This document shows positions 10,726 through 19,958 of a stretch of 64,000 nt of DNA, piece by piece; the stretch's first letter is position 1; each line of letters begins with the position of its first letter. The stretch is from Microvirga arvi. Lineage in GTDB: Bacteria > Pseudomonadota > Alphaproteobacteria > Rhizobiales > Beijerinckiaceae. Made by a program: the position numbers and the translations under genes. The notes below the pieces were generated by a model. That model was not told where the DNA came from and searched no databases. It saw nothing but the letters and a program-made list of their open reading frames with translations. The stretch is taken from NCBI RefSeq assembly GCF_016892765.1, contig NZ_JAFEMD010000025.1, positions 21,125-85,124 of the forward strand. The letters are read 5' to 3'.

Positions 10726-13700
10726 TCACTCCCCCATCGCGATCAGATTCGCATTGCCGCCTGCCGCTGCCGTGTTGATTGTCACCGTCTGCTCGGTGGC
10801 GAAGCGCAGGAGGTAATGCGGACCACCGGCCTTCGGGCCCGTGCCGGACAGGCCATGGCCGCCGAAGGGCTGAACGCCCACCACGGCGCCGATCATGTTG
10901 CGGTTCACATAGACGTTGCCCACCGACAGAGCCTCGACCACACGTTCTACCGTCGCATCGATGCGCGAATGAACGCCGAGCGTCAGGCCATAGCCCGTGC
11001 CCTCGATCGCCTGCAGCACCTCTTCAAGGCGACCGGCCTTGTAGCGCACCACGTGGAGCACGGGGCCGAAGACTTCCTGCGCGAGATCGTGCGGCTTGTT
11101 GAGCTCGAAGATATGCGGCGCCACATAGGTGCCGGCGGTCGGCGCCTCCCCGGCATAGTGCACCTTGGCCTGGCGCTTCATCGCCGCGATATGCGCATCC
11201 AGCTTGTCCTTGGCCTCGCGGTCGATCACCGGACCCACATGGGTCGAGATCTCGCGCGGATCGGCGATCTTCAGCTCGCGCGCATTGCCGGCGATCATCT
11301 CGATCATGCGATCGGCCACGTCCTCCTGCACGCAGAGCAGACGCAGGGCCGAGCAGCGCTGTCCTGCCGAACGGAAGGCCGAGGTCACCACATCGTCGGC
11401 CACCTGCTCGGGTAGCGCTGTCGCGTCGACGATCATCGCGTTGATCCCGCCGGTCTCAGCGATCAGCGGCACGATGGCCGCATCCTTGCTGGCCAGCGTC
11501 CGGTTGATGATGCGCGCCACCTCCGTGGAACCGGTGAAGACCACGCCGGCCACATCCCTGTGCTCCACGAGGCGCGCACCGACACGCCCATCGCCCGGCA
11601 CGAGATGAAGCGCCGTTTTCGGCACTCCAGCTTCATGCAGGATACGCACGGCAAGGTAGGCGATCAGCGGCGTCTGCTCGGCGGGCTTGGCCACGACCGA
11701 ATTGCCAGCCATCAATGCCGCACTGACCTGGCCGAGGAAGATGGCAAGCGGGAAGTTCCAGGGCGAGATCGCCACGAACACGCCGCGCCCGCGCAGGCGC
11801 AGCACATTGCTCTCACCGGTGGGTCCCGGCATAAGGTCGCCATCGCCGAAGAGGGTGCGGCCCTGCACCGCGTAGTAGCGCAGGAAGTCGACCGCTTCGC
11901 GCACTTCCGAGAGCGCGTCGTCGAGGGTCTTGCCGGCTTCCACCTGCATCAGATGCAGGAGCGCTCCGCGCCGCTCCTCCAGGAGATTGGCAGCACGTTG
12001 CAGGGCTTTCGCGCGGGCGTCGGCTTCCGTGCGGCTCCATCCCGCAAAGCCCGCGCGGGCGGCCGCCATGGCGCGGTCCGCAACTTCGGGGGAGGCCTCC
12101 GTCACCTGGCCCGCAACGGTGCTGCCGTCGATGGGGCTGACGAGCGGACGCGACGTGCCGGAGGCCGCCTTGCCGTCGATCAGCGGCCCGGCCTTGTAGC
12201 TCTGCTGCGCGCTCTTCCCGATCTCGGCGAGAAGCGCCTCGAGCGAAACCTGATGACCGAACTCCACACCGCGTGAATTCGCGCGCTCCGGACCATAGAG
12301 GTCACGCGGAAGCGGGAGCTTAGGATGACGCGCCTTGTCGGCTGAGACGATGATGTCGGACGGACGCTTCAGCAGGGCCTCGACAGGCACGTTCGGATCC
12401 GCTGCCACGGAAACGAAGGAGGAGTTCGCTCCATTCTCCAGAAGCCGGCGGACGAGATAGGCCAAAAGATCGCGGTGGCCGCCGACCGGCGCATAGGCGC
12501 GGCAGGCGAGACCCGGCTTGTCCTCCAGGAGGCGCGCATAAAGCGCCTCGCCCATGCCGTGCAGGCGCTGGAACTCGTAGCCTTCCGTGCCGCCGGCGCG
12601 CTCGATGATGGAGGCGACGGTGAGCGCGTTGTGCGTAGCAAACTGCGGATAGATGCGCGGGCGCAAGGACAGCATTCTTTCGGCGCAGGCCATGTAGTGC
12701 AGATCCGTCATCGCCTTGCGGGTGAAGACCGGGTAGTCGTCGAGCCCACGCTCCTGGGCGCGCTTCACCTCCGTGTCCCAATAGGCGCCCTTCACGAGGC
12801 GCACCATCAGCTGGCGGTCGTAACGCTCGGCCATAGCCGCGATGGCATCGATCACCGAGCCGGCGCGCTTCTGGTAGGACTGGATGGCAAGCCCAAAACC
12901 TTTCCAGTCGGCCAGCGACGGATCGGCGAGCACGGCCTCGATCACCTCGAGCGAGAGTTCGAGCCGGTCGGCCTCCTCCGCATCGACGGTGAAGTTGAGA
13001 TCGTAGGATTTGGCTTGTCGAGCGAGTTCGATCACGAGGGGCACGAGTTCGCGCATCACCCGCTCACGGCTCGTGGCCTCGTAGCGCGGATGCAGGGCCG
13101 AGAGCTTCACTGAGATGCCGGGGCGATTCGGCAGCGGCTCGTTGCCGGCGGAGCGGCCGATGGCGTCGATGGCGGAGGCATAAGACTCGAAATAGCGGCG
13201 CGCATCCTCCGCCGTGCGGGCGCCTTCGCCCAGCATGTCGAAGGAGTAGCGATAGACCCGACCTTTCGAGGTACCAGCGCGCTTCAAGGCCTCCTCGATG
13301 GTCTGGCCGAGCACGAAGTGGTTGCCCATCACCCGCATGGCCTGGCGAGTGGCCGTGCGCACGGCGGGAAGGCCGAGGCGCTTGGTGAGCTGGCCCAGAA
13401 TGCTCTCTGGCGTCTCGCCCGGCTGGATGACACGAGCCGTGATGCCGAGCGCCCAGGCCGAGGCCGAAACGAGAAAAGCATCGGACTTCGACTCATGGCC
13501 GGCGAAATCAGCCTGCCCCAGCTTGTCTTCGATGAGCCGGTCGGAAGTGGCTGCGTCCGGCACGCGAAGTAGGGCCTCGGCCAGCACCATGAGGGCCAGC
13601 CCCTCCTTGGTGGACAGCGCATATTCCCGCAGCATTTCCTCGACGCCACCAAGCCCGCCCCCCTTGGCGCGGATCGCTTCGATCAGGCGCGTGGCCTGCG

Positions 13701-13824
13701 CATCCACGCGCTTCTCCCGCTCCGGTGAGAGGCGGGAGTTGGCGAGAAGCCGGGCCGCGATGGCCTTGTCGTCTTCCGCGAAGGGAGGGTTGAAGGGCAG
13801 GGCGGTGCCGGGCGCAGGGTGCAT
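10726..13824 (-). CDS. putA: Bifunctional proline dehydrogenase/L-glutamate gamma-semialdehyde dehydrogenase PutA
   Basis: A protein of about 1032 residues that oxidises proline to glutamate in two steps. The N-terminal half is the FAD-dependent proline dehydrogenase barrel (segments such as NFTVDAEEADRLELSLEV and RLVKGAYWDTE). The C-terminal half is the NAD-dependent aldehyde dehydrogenase, with AETGG containing the general-base Glu and SAGQRCSALR containing the catalytic Cys. The length is that of the short PutA type, without the extra C-terminal domain of E. coli PutA, and I see no ribbon-helix-helix DNA-binding segment, so regulation is likely by the divergent Lrp-type gene. The ATG at 13824 is preferred; a start 20 codons upstream adds unrelated sequence. 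Confidence 0.95.
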   Translation of the reverse strand: MHPAPGTALPFNPPFAEDDKAIAARLLANSRLSPEREKRVDAQATRLIEAIRAKGGGLGGVEEMLREYALSTKEGLALMVLAEALLRVPDAATSDRLIEDKLGQADFAGHESKSDAFLVSASAWALGITARVIQPGETPESILGQLTKRLGLPAVRTATRQAMRVMGNHFVLGQTIEEALKRAGTSKGRVYRYSFDMLGEGARTAEDARRYFESYASAIDAIGRSAGNEPLPNRPGISVKLSALHPRYEATSRERVMRELVPLVIELARQAKSYDLNFTVDAEEADRLELSLEVIEAVLADPSLADWKGFGLAIQSYQKRAGSVIDAIAAMAERYDRQLMVRLVKGAYWDTEVKRAQERGLDDYPVFTRKAMTDLHYMACAERMLSLRPRIYPQFATHNALTVASIIERAGGTEGYEFQRLHGMGEALYARLLEDKPGLACRAYAPVGGHRDLLAYLVRRLLENGANSSFVSVAADPNVPVEALLKRPSDIIVSADKARHPKLPLPRDLYGPERANSRGVEFGHQVSLEALLAEIGKSAQQSYKAGPLIDGKAASGTSRPLVSPIDGSTVAGQVTEASPEVADRAMAAARAGFAGWSRTEADARAKALQRAANLLEERRGALLHLMQVEAGKTLDDALSEVREAVDFLRYYAVQGRTLFGDGDLMPGPTGESNVLRLRGRGVFVAISPWNFPLAIFLGQVSAALMAGNSVVAKPAEQTPLIAYLAVRILHEAGVPKTALHLVPGDGRVGARLVEHRDVAGVVFTGSTEVARIINRTLASKDAAIVPLIAETGGINAMIVDATALPEQVADDVVTSAFRSAGQRCSALRLLCVQEDVADRMIEMIAGNARELKIADPREISTHVGPVIDREAKDKLDAHIAAMKRQAKVHYAGEAPTAGTYVAPHIFELNKPHDLAQEVFGPVLHVVRYKAGRLEEVLQAIEGTGYGLTLGVHSRIDATVERVVEALSVGNVYVNRNMIGAVVGVQPFGGHGLSGTGPKAGGPHYLLRFATEQTVTINTAAAGGNANLIAMGE

Positions 13825-13937
13825 CGGAAATCCTCTGGATGTTTCCGGAAATATAAGAAGGAGCATGCCGCGGTTCGATGGCAAAATTCGCGAACTTCCC
13901 TTAAAAAGAACGGTAACTTAGGCAAGAGGCCGTGAAA

Positions 13938-14399
13938 ATGACGGATTTGGACCGGATCGATCGCAAGATCCTCAAGGCGCTCCAGGCCGATGGCCGCATT
14001 GCTACGGTGGAGCTTGCGGAGAAGGTGGGTCTGTCGCCGACCTCCACCGGCGAGCGGGTCAAGCGTCTGCAGCGGGAGGGGGTCATCGCCGGCTATGGCG
14101 CGAGGCTTGATCCGCACCGGCTCGGGCTTGGGCTTCTGGTTTTCGTGGAGGTCTCCCTCGACAAGACGACCGCGGATGTTTTCGAGAAATTCGCTGCCGC
14201 CGTGAAGCGCGCGCCGGAAGTTCTCGAATGCCATATGGTGGCGGGCGGCTTCGATTATCTGGTCAAGACCCGCGTCGCCGACATGGCCGCCTATCGCGGC
14301 TTCCTCGGCGAAATCCTCCTCGCCCTGCCGGGCGTGAAGGAGACCCGCACCTACGCCGTGATGGAGGAGGTGAAAAGTGACGGGATGTTGCCGGTTTGA
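13938..14399 (+). CDS. putR: Lrp/AsnC family regulator, probable PutR
   Basis: A 153-residue Lrp/AsnC-type regulator. The N-terminal winged helix-turn-helix (DLDRIDRKILKALQADGRIA, then LAEKVGLSPTSTGERVKRL) is followed by a RAM ligand-binding domain (LLVFVEVSLD to the C-terminus). It is divergent from putA across about 113 bases. In alphaproteobacteria this arrangement usually means proline-responsive activation of putA; that role is inferred here from position. A GTG two codons upstream (13932) is a possible alternative start. Confidence 0.85.
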   Translation: MTDLDRIDRKILKALQADGRIATVELAEKVGLSPTSTGERVKRLQREGVIAGYGARLDPHRLGLGLLVFVEVSLDKTTADVFEKFAAAVKRAPEVLECHMVAGGFDYLVKTRVADMAAYRGFLGEILLALPGVKETRTYAVMEEVKSDGMLPV

Positions 14400-14403
14400 C
14401 ATC

Positions 14404-14497
14404 CCTCACGTCATGGCCGGGCCTGTCCCGGCCATTCCGATAAGAAGGGCATACACCTTTCTGAACGAGATCACCGGCACAAGGCCGGTGATGACGT
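14404..14497. repeat. Two-hairpin mosaic repeat, order A-B
   Basis: Hairpin A (stem GGCCGGG/CCCGGCC, about 14415-14433) and hairpin B (stem ACCGGC/GCCGGT, about 14472-14489) flank a spacer containing CACCTTTC. The same two hairpins flank a similar spacer in the opposite order at 26625-26712. It fills the gap between putR and the terC-family gene. Confidence 0.7.
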
Positions 14498-14506
14498 AGA
14501 GGTGAT

Positions 14507-15514
14507 TTACCCGGTCACGGTCTCTTCCTCGTCCTTCGTCTTCCAGAGCGAATAGACGACGCCACCCGCGATCAGGGCGAGAGTCACGGAGAGCGAGATG
14601 GTGGGATCGAGCTTGCCCACGAGCTGGTTCCAGAAGATCTTGCCGCCGATGAACACGAGCACCAGCGCCAAAGCGTATTTCAGGTAGTGGAACCTGTGCA
14701 CCATGGCGGCCAGCGCGAAGTAGAGCGCGCGCAGGCCCAGGATCGCCATGATGTTGGCCGTGTAGACCACAAACGTGTCCGTGGTGATGGCGAAGATCGC
14801 CGGCACCGAGTCGACCGCGAAGATCAGGTCCGCGACATTGATCACCAAGAGGGCCAGGAAGAGCGGTGTCGCCCAGGTGACGATCCTGCCCGTCTTCGGA
14901 TCGGGCTCGCGCACAAAGAAGTGTTGATCGTGAAGGCGGTTCGTCACCCGCATATGTTTGCGCAGGAAGCGGACGAGCGGGTTCTTCTCGATGTCGGGAT
15001 CGCTCTCGGGCACGAACAGCATCTTGATGCCCGTCGCAATGAGGAACGCGCCGAAGAGATAGAGCATCCAGGCGTATTCCTGCACCAGTGCAGCGCCCAC
15101 CGCGATCATGATGCCGCGCAGAATGATGACGCCGATGATGCCCCACACAAGGGCGCGGTACTGGTACTTTCGGGGAATCGCGAAATAGCTGAAGATCAGC
15201 GAGATCACGAAGACGTTGTCGATCGACAGGGACTTCTCGATGAAGAAGCCCGTGAAGTAGGCGATGCCCGCATGGGTTCCGTCCTCGGTCACCAGGAGAC
15301 CGGTTTCGAACGACCACCAGATATAGGCGCCGAACAGCACCGCGATGCTGATGTAAAAAGCGGACAGGAGGAGACTCTCCTTCACGCCGAGCTCCTTGTC
15401 CTTTTTGTTGAGGACGCCGAGATCGAAGGCGAGGAGAAAAACGACAAGGCTCAGGAAAGCCGTCCACATCCAGACGGGCTTCCCCAGCCATTCCAAGAGC
15501 AGGAATTCTGGCAT
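14507..15514 (-). CDS. TerC family integral membrane protein
   Basis: A 335-residue polytopic membrane protein of the TerC/Alx family. The N-terminal segment (VWMWTAFLSLVVFLLAFDLGVLNKK) and the repeated acidic motif regions (SLSIDNVFVISLIFSYF and NVADLIFAVDSVPAIFAIT) are hallmark TerC features; the Asp residues in these membrane segments are thought to coordinate metal in the family. Related proteins are linked to manganese homeostasis, alkaline response and tellurite resistance; which applies here cannot be read from sequence. No ter operon genes are present, so it is a stand-alone Alx-like protein. About 300 bases upstream contain no recognised riboswitch. Confidence 0.88.
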   Translation of the reverse strand: MPEFLLLEWLGKPVWMWTAFLSLVVFLLAFDLGVLNKKDKELGVKESLLLSAFYISIAVLFGAYIWWSFETGLLVTEDGTHAGIAYFTGFFIEKSLSIDNVFVISLIFSYFAIPRKYQYRALVWGIIGVIILRGIMIAVGAALVQEYAWMLYLFGAFLIATGIKMLFVPESDPDIEKNPLVRFLRKHMRVTNRLHDQHFFVREPDPKTGRIVTWATPLFLALLVINVADLIFAVDSVPAIFAITTDTFVVYTANIMAILGLRALYFALAAMVHRFHYLKYALALVLVFIGGKIFWNQLVGKLDPTISLSVTLALIAGGVVYSLWKTKDEEETVTG

Positions 15515-15812
15515 AACCGGACCTTTGATTGCTTCTGTTCAAGCATCGGCTCCGACATCACGGACACTTTCTTGTCCGCCAGAGGGGCCCGGTCACCGAT
15601 GGCCTCAACGTGGGAAGGCCCTTCACGGCCGTCAAGGGGAGGCCTCTTGAGAATTTCTGCTCAATTCTGCGTCAAATGACGGCCGGGGAGGCAGGAATGC
15701 CCGGGCAAGAGACTTGACCCCCGATGGCGTTCTGCTTGCATGGTCAGGAAGAGGGCCAGCGGCCGAAAAGGGCGCCATGAGTCTCCAGGGGATAAAAGCA
15801 GAGGTGACGGTG
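15515..15812. other. Divergent intergenic region between terC-family gene and ABC importer
   Basis: This 298-base region should hold promoters for both divergent genes. I see short hairpins but no riboswitch consensus, tRNA or convincing ORF. An in-frame upstream extension of the importer protein (from 15714) has no family character. Confidence 0.5.
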
Positions 15813-16850
15813 ATGCTAGTGGATCGTTCGACACAGGTGAGATGGATCAGAGGGATGCTGGCAGGCGCTGCCGTGCTTCTCGGCTCTATTTCCGCCCAGG
15901 CCCAGACTCCGGTGCGGTTTTCCCTGGACTGGCGCTGGGAGGGCCCGGCCGCTCCCTTCGCGGTGGCCCTCGACAAGGGTTACTTCAAGGCCGAGGGCCT
16001 CGATGTCACGATCGATCCGGCGGCTGGCTCCCGCGAGCCGATCTCCCGGGTCGCTTCGGGCACCTACGACGTGGGCTTCGGCGACGTGAACTCCCTCGTG
16101 CGCTTTCGCGACGAAAATCCGGGCACCGACATCAAGGCGGTGATGGTGATCTACGACCGTCCGCCCTTCGCCATCATCGGGCGCAAGAGCCGCGGCATCA
16201 GCAAGGAGGTGTCGAGCCTTCAGGGTAAGAAGTTCGGCGCGCCGGCGGCCGATGGCGCCTACGCGCAATGGCCGATCTTCAAGGCCGTGAATAAGATCGA
16301 CGATTCCACCATGCGGTTCGAGAATGTCGGCTTCCCGGTTCGCGAGCCCATGCTGGCGCAGGGCGAGGTCGATGCAGTCTTCGGCTTCTCCATGTCCTCC
16401 TACATCAACCTCAAGTCCCGCGGCGTGCCGGCAGACGACATCGTCGTTCTGTCCATGAGTGATTACGGCGTCGATCTCTATGGCAACACGATCATCGTCT
16501 CGCAGAAATTCGCACAGGAGAAGCCGGAGGCCGTGAAGGGCCTTCTGCGTGCGATCATGAAGGGCGTGCAGGACACGGTGAAGGACCCATCGGGTGCGGT
16601 CGATTCGGTCATCAAACGCAATGACGTCGCCAAGAAGGACGTGGAGCTCGAGCGCCTCAAGATGGTGCTGGAGCAGAACATGATCACGCCCTGGGTGAAG
16701 GCGAACGGCTTCGGCGGCATCGACAAGGACCGCTTCACCAAGGCCCTCGACCAGATCGGCCTGACCTTCACCTACAAGGCCAAGCCGAACGTTGAGGCCG
16801 TCTTTACGGAAGAGTTCCTCCCCGCCGCCGACCAGCGCAAGGTGAACTGA
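15813..16850 (+). CDS. ABC transporter substrate-binding protein, NMT1/THI5-like
   Basis: A periplasmic solute-binding protein of about 345 residues. An N-terminal signal peptide (basic VRWIRG then LAGAAVLLGSISAQAQ, cleavage near residue 31) precedes an NMT1/THI5-like domain starting VRFSLDWRWEGPAAPFAVALD. The family binds thiamine pyrimidine precursors, sulfonates, nitrate and related small molecules; the RFSLDW start is common in pyrimidine-precursor and related binding proteins, but specificity is not proven. The ATG at 15813 places the signal peptide at the N-terminus. The ATPase and permease genes follow on the same strand after a repeat element. Confidence 0.85.
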   Translation: MLVDRSTQVRWIRGMLAGAAVLLGSISAQAQTPVRFSLDWRWEGPAAPFAVALDKGYFKAEGLDVTIDPAAGSREPISRVASGTYDVGFGDVNSLVRFRDENPGTDIKAVMVIYDRPPFAIIGRKSRGISKEVSSLQGKKFGAPAADGAYAQWPIFKAVNKIDDSTMRFENVGFPVREPMLAQGEVDAVFGFSMSSYINLKSRGVPADDIVVLSMSDYGVDLYGNTIIVSQKFAQEKPEAVKGLLRAIMKGVQDTVKDPSGAVDSVIKRNDVAKKDVELERLKMVLEQNMITPWVKANGFGGIDKDRFTKALDQIGLTFTYKAKPNVEAVFTEEFLPAADQRKVN

Positions 16851-16872
16851 GAGTTTTACGCTCATTCTATTA

Positions 16873-17000
16873 CCCTCCCCTTGAGGGGGAGGGTCGTGAG
16901 CATCGCGAGCGGGGTGGGGTGAGTAGCGCCAACATCGAAGGACGTCGCGTTGCCACCCCACCTCGGCTCTTCGAGCCGATCCTCCCCCTCAAGGGGAGGA
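16873..17000. repeat. Paired inverted REP-type palindromes
   Basis: Hairpin 16873-16893 (CCCTCCCC, loop TTGA, GGGGGAGGG) and hairpin 16982-17000 (CCTCCCC, GGGGAGG) face each other around about 90 bases that include a GGGGTGGGGTGAG tail and its inverse. It lies inside the ABC importer operon, between the binding protein and ATPase genes. Confidence 0.75.
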
Positions 17001-17019
17001 TGTAATCACGGAGCGGCCC

Positions 17020-17811
17020 TTGTCTGCTTTTGTCGATATTCACGACGTGACCCACGTCTACGCGCGGGTCGAGGATGGCTTGCCGGCGGTCCAGAACCTC
17101 AATCTCAAGGTGAACGAGGGCGAGTTCGCCGCCATCGTCGGCCCCTCGGGCTGCGGCAAGTCCACCCTGATGAAGCTTGCCACCGGATTGCAGTTTCCCC
17201 GGGAAGGAACCGTCATCGTCGACGGCAGGGAGGTGGGCGCTCCTGTGAAGCTCGCCGGCATGGCTTTTCAGAACCCGACCATGCTGCCTTGGCGCACCAC
17301 CCGCGACAACATTCTCCTGCCGCTCGAGATCGTGGAGCCGCACCGCTCCCGGCTGCGGCGGCACAAAGCGGAGTATGTCGCCAAGGCGGAAAGGCTGCTC
17401 GCTCAGGTGGGCCTGAAGGGGCAGGGCGACAAGTTCCCATGGCAATTGTCCGGCGGCATGCAGCAGCGGGCTTCCCTCTGCCGTGCGCTCATCCACGAAC
17501 CCAAGCTCCTGATGCTCGATGAACCCTTCGGTGCGCTCGACAGCTTCACCCGTGAGGAATTGTGGTGCGTGATGCACGATCTGCATGCGGCGCAGAAGGT
17601 GACGATCATCCTCGTCACCCATGACCTGCGCGAGGCGGCCTTCCTTTCGGACCGCATCTTCTGCATGAGCGCGCGGCCAGGGCGCATTGTCGCCGAGCGC
17701 GAGGTGGAATTCCCAAGGCCTCGCGATATCGAGATCACCTACACGCCGGAATTCTCCAGCCTCGTCCACGAATTGCGCAGCCACATCGCGCAGGCGCGCC
17801 AGGCTGCTTGA
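17020..17811 (+). CDS. ABC transporter ATP-binding protein (SsuB/TauB-like)
   Basis: A 263-residue importer ATPase. Walker A is GPSGCGKST, the signature is LSGGMQQRAS, and Walker B with D-loop is LLMLDEPFGALD, followed by the H-loop LVTHDLREA. This class powers uptake of sulfonates, nitrate or thiamine precursors. The frame starts with TTG at 17020 directly after the repeat element; no better start lies nearby, because the conserved FVDIHDVTHVY begins within three residues. Its stop overlaps the region of the permease start. Confidence 0.9.
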   Translation: MSAFVDIHDVTHVYARVEDGLPAVQNLNLKVNEGEFAAIVGPSGCGKSTLMKLATGLQFPREGTVIVDGREVGAPVKLAGMAFQNPTMLPWRTTRDNILLPLEIVEPHRSRLRRHKAEYVAKAERLLAQVGLKGQGDKFPWQLSGGMQQRASLCRALIHEPKLLMLDEPFGALDSFTREELWCVMHDLHAAQKVTIILVTHDLREAAFLSDRIFCMSARPGRIVAEREVEFPRPRDIEITYTPEFSSLVHELRSHIAQARQAA

Positions 17812-17819
17812 GGCACGTG

Positions 17820-18587
17820 ATGAAAACCAAGAACAAGCTCGCCCTTGCGCCGTGGGTCTTCACCATCGCCTTTTTCGCCCTGTGGGAGATCTTCTGTCAC
17901 GTCCTGAAGATTTCGAGCTTCATCCTGCCCGCACCCTCCACGATCCTCTGGGCCGTGTGGGAATACCGCAACCAGCTCGCCTACCATGCCATGCATACCC
18001 TCTGGATGACGCTGGCGGGCTTCGGTCTGGCTGTCGGGTTCGGTCTGCTGCTCGGGATGGTGCTCGGTTCGTCACGGCTCATCAATGCGGGCACCTACCC
18101 GCTGCTCGTGGGCTTCAACTCGATCCCGAAGGTGGCCGTGGTGCCGATCCTCGTGTTCTGGTTCGGCGTCGGCTGGGTGCCGCCGGTGATGACGGCCTTC
18201 CTGATCTCGTTCTTTCCCATCGTGGTGAATGTCGCCACCGGCATTGCGACCGTCGAGCCGGAGATGGAGGACGTGCTGCGCGCGCTCGGCGCGTCCAAAC
18301 GCGACATCGTGTTCAAGGTCGGCGTGCCGCGCGCGATGCCCTATTTCTTCGGCAGCTTGAAGGTGGCGATCACGCTCGCCTATGTGGGCTCGGTCATCGG
18401 CGAGCAGAACGCGTCGAATGTCGGCATCGGCAACCTGCTCACCCGTGCCTCGGCCGCCTTCGAGGTCCCGCTCGTCTGGGCCGCCCTCGTGGTGCTCGCC
18501 GTGCTCGGCGTGATCATGTATGCGATTACGGCTTATGCGGAGCGTTCCATGACCGGATGGGCGCAGCGCTCGCAGATGGCGGCTTGA
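17820..18587 (+). CDS. ABC transporter permease (SsuC/TauC-like)
   Basis: A 255-residue inner-membrane permease with about six hydrophobic segments and the EAA loop that docks the ATPase (MEDVLRALGASKRDIVFKVGVPRAMPY). It completes the importer with the preceding two genes. I chose the ATG at 17820, which has a GAGG box about 6 bases upstream; a TTG at 17808 overlapping the ATPase stop is an alternative. Confidence 0.9.
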   Translation: MKTKNKLALAPWVFTIAFFALWEIFCHVLKISSFILPAPSTILWAVWEYRNQLAYHAMHTLWMTLAGFGLAVGFGLLLGMVLGSSRLINAGTYPLLVGFNSIPKVAVVPILVFWFGVGWVPPVMTAFLISFFPIVVNVATGIATVEPEMEDVLRALGASKRDIVFKVGVPRAMPYFFGSLKVAITLAYVGSVIGEQNASNVGIGNLLTRASAAFEVPLVWAALVVLAVLGVIMYAITAYAERSMTGWAQRSQMAA

Positions 18588-18617
18588 GGTATAATTCTCT
18601 CGGAACAGAGCGCGTGT

Positions 18618-18776
18618 TCCCCTCCCCCTTGCGGGGAGGGGCAGGGGTGGGGGTGGAGCGACCGGGTGAGTAAGAGGACCAGCCAAGCGCCGTAGCAGCC
18701 TTCGTACTCTCTGGATAAAATGCAGTGCTCCGACTTTCCTATCCCCACCCTCAGTCCCTCCCCGCAAGGGGGAGGG
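18618..18776. repeat. Paired inverted REP-type palindromes
   Basis: Hairpin near 18620-18641 (CCCCTCCCC/GGGGAGGGG) with a GCAGGGGTGGGGGTGG tail, and its inverse at 18742-18776 (CCCCACCC tail, then CCTCCCC/GGGGGAGG). The layout matches the pairs at 10561 and 16873. It separates the ABC permease from the convergent CobW-type gene. Confidence 0.75.
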
Positions 18777-18813
18777 AAGAACGGCCCGCTTCCTCGCTCT
18801 GTGAAAGACCCGC

Positions 18814-19953
18814 CTACCGCCTCAACGACAGAGGATTGTCGGAGAGTGCCGCTGCATCGGGCTGATCGACGGCCGGCTTTCCGAGAAAAGCGTTCCAGAG
18901 CTTCTCCACCGTCTCGCGCTCCAGATCGTCCACGATGAAGACGATGCGGCTTCGCCTGTCTTCGCTGGGCCAGCGCGGCAGCACGGCGGGCACGTGGATC
19001 ACGTGCTGCACGCCGTGGATGACGACCGGGTGCTCCGGGTCTTCTGCCAGAGCCACGAGGCCTTTCACGCGCAGTAGCTTCGCGCCTTGCGACGAGCGCA
19101 GAAGATCGAGGAACATGTCGAGCGTGCCCTGTCGGATCGGCTGGTCGCTCGTGAGGCAGAAGGCGCGAATGCGCTCGTCGTGCCGGTTCACGTCATGGTG
19201 ATGTCCATGATCGTGGTCGTGCTGGTGGTGTCCGTGCTGATGCGCATGGCTTCGCCTCTCAGCCTCCTCCACCGCTTCCGTCTTCAACCATTCGGCTACG
19301 TCGGCGACCTTGCCATCGAGACCGAAGAGGCCGCCGGCAATGACGGCCTCGGCCGGCGCATTCGCGTCCAGAAGCGTTGCGCCGGGATTGAGCTGATGAA
19401 GCCTTTCCCGGAGCTCCAGCAGCCTTGCCTCATCGCTCACGAGATCGGTCTTCGTGATGACGAGACGCTCCGCCACCGCCGCCTGCTTCACGGCCTCGCG
19501 ATGGGCGTCGAGGGTAGCGGCTCCGTTGACGGCATCGACCACCGTCACCACCCCTTCGACCGCATAGCGCATGGAAAGATAGGGATGGTAGAGAACCGCG
19601 TGCAGGATCGGCGCCGGATCGGCAAGACCCGTGGTCTCGATGATCACGCGCCGGAACGGCAGGATCCGGCCGTTGTCGCGCTTGCGCAGCAGGTCTTCGA
19701 GGGTCGCGATGAGATCGCCGCGCACAGTGCAGCAGAGGCAGCCGGCGGAGAGCAGCACCATGCCTTCGTCAACTTTCTCCACCAGCAGGTGATCGAGGCC
19801 GATCTCGCCGAACTCGTTCATGATGACCACACTGTCCTGCAGCGCCGGATCCTTCAGGAGCCGGTTGAGCAGGGTGGTTTTGCCCGATCCCAGGAACCCG
19901 GTGAGGATGGTGAGTGGAAGAGGGGCGGGAGGAGTCATCGGGGTGTTTGTCAT
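18814..19953 (-). CDS. CobW/COG0523-type G3E GTPase, putative metallochaperone
   Basis: A GTPase of about 380 residues in the G3E family, which delivers metals to enzymes or acts in zinc homeostasis. Walker A GFLGSGKT follows a short N-terminus; the metal-binding CxCC motif is seen in SAGCLCCTVRGDL, the switch region in ETTGLADPAP, and the NKxD-like box as TKTD. Between the GTPase and C-terminal CobW domains is a His-rich loop (HAHQHGHHQHDHDHGHHHD), typical of members that bind Zn, Ni or Co. It follows the EamA gene on the same strand; a TTG at 19962 would overlap that gene's stop. Confidence 0.88.
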   Translation of the reverse strand: MTNTPMTPPAPLPLTILTGFLGSGKTTLLNRLLKDPALQDSVVIMNEFGEIGLDHLLVEKVDEGMVLLSAGCLCCTVRGDLIATLEDLLRKRDNGRILPFRRVIIETTGLADPAPILHAVLYHPYLSMRYAVEGVVTVVDAVNGAATLDAHREAVKQAAVAERLVITKTDLVSDEARLLELRERLHQLNPGATLLDANAPAEAVIAGGLFGLDGKVADVAEWLKTEAVEEAERRSHAHQHGHHQHDHDHGHHHDVNRHDERIRAFCLTSDQPIRQGTLDMFLDLLRSSQGAKLLRVKGLVALAEDPEHPVVIHGVQHVIHVPAVLPRWPSEDRRSRIVFIVDDLERETVEKLWNAFLGKPAVDQPDAAALSDNPLSLRR

Positions 19954-19958
19954 CTCGT

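Noticed and set aside
15515..15712. Manganese (yybP-ykoY) riboswitch before the terC-family gene
   Set aside because: Such riboswitches often precede this family, but the conserved GGGGAGUAG-type core was not found in the minus-strand leader.
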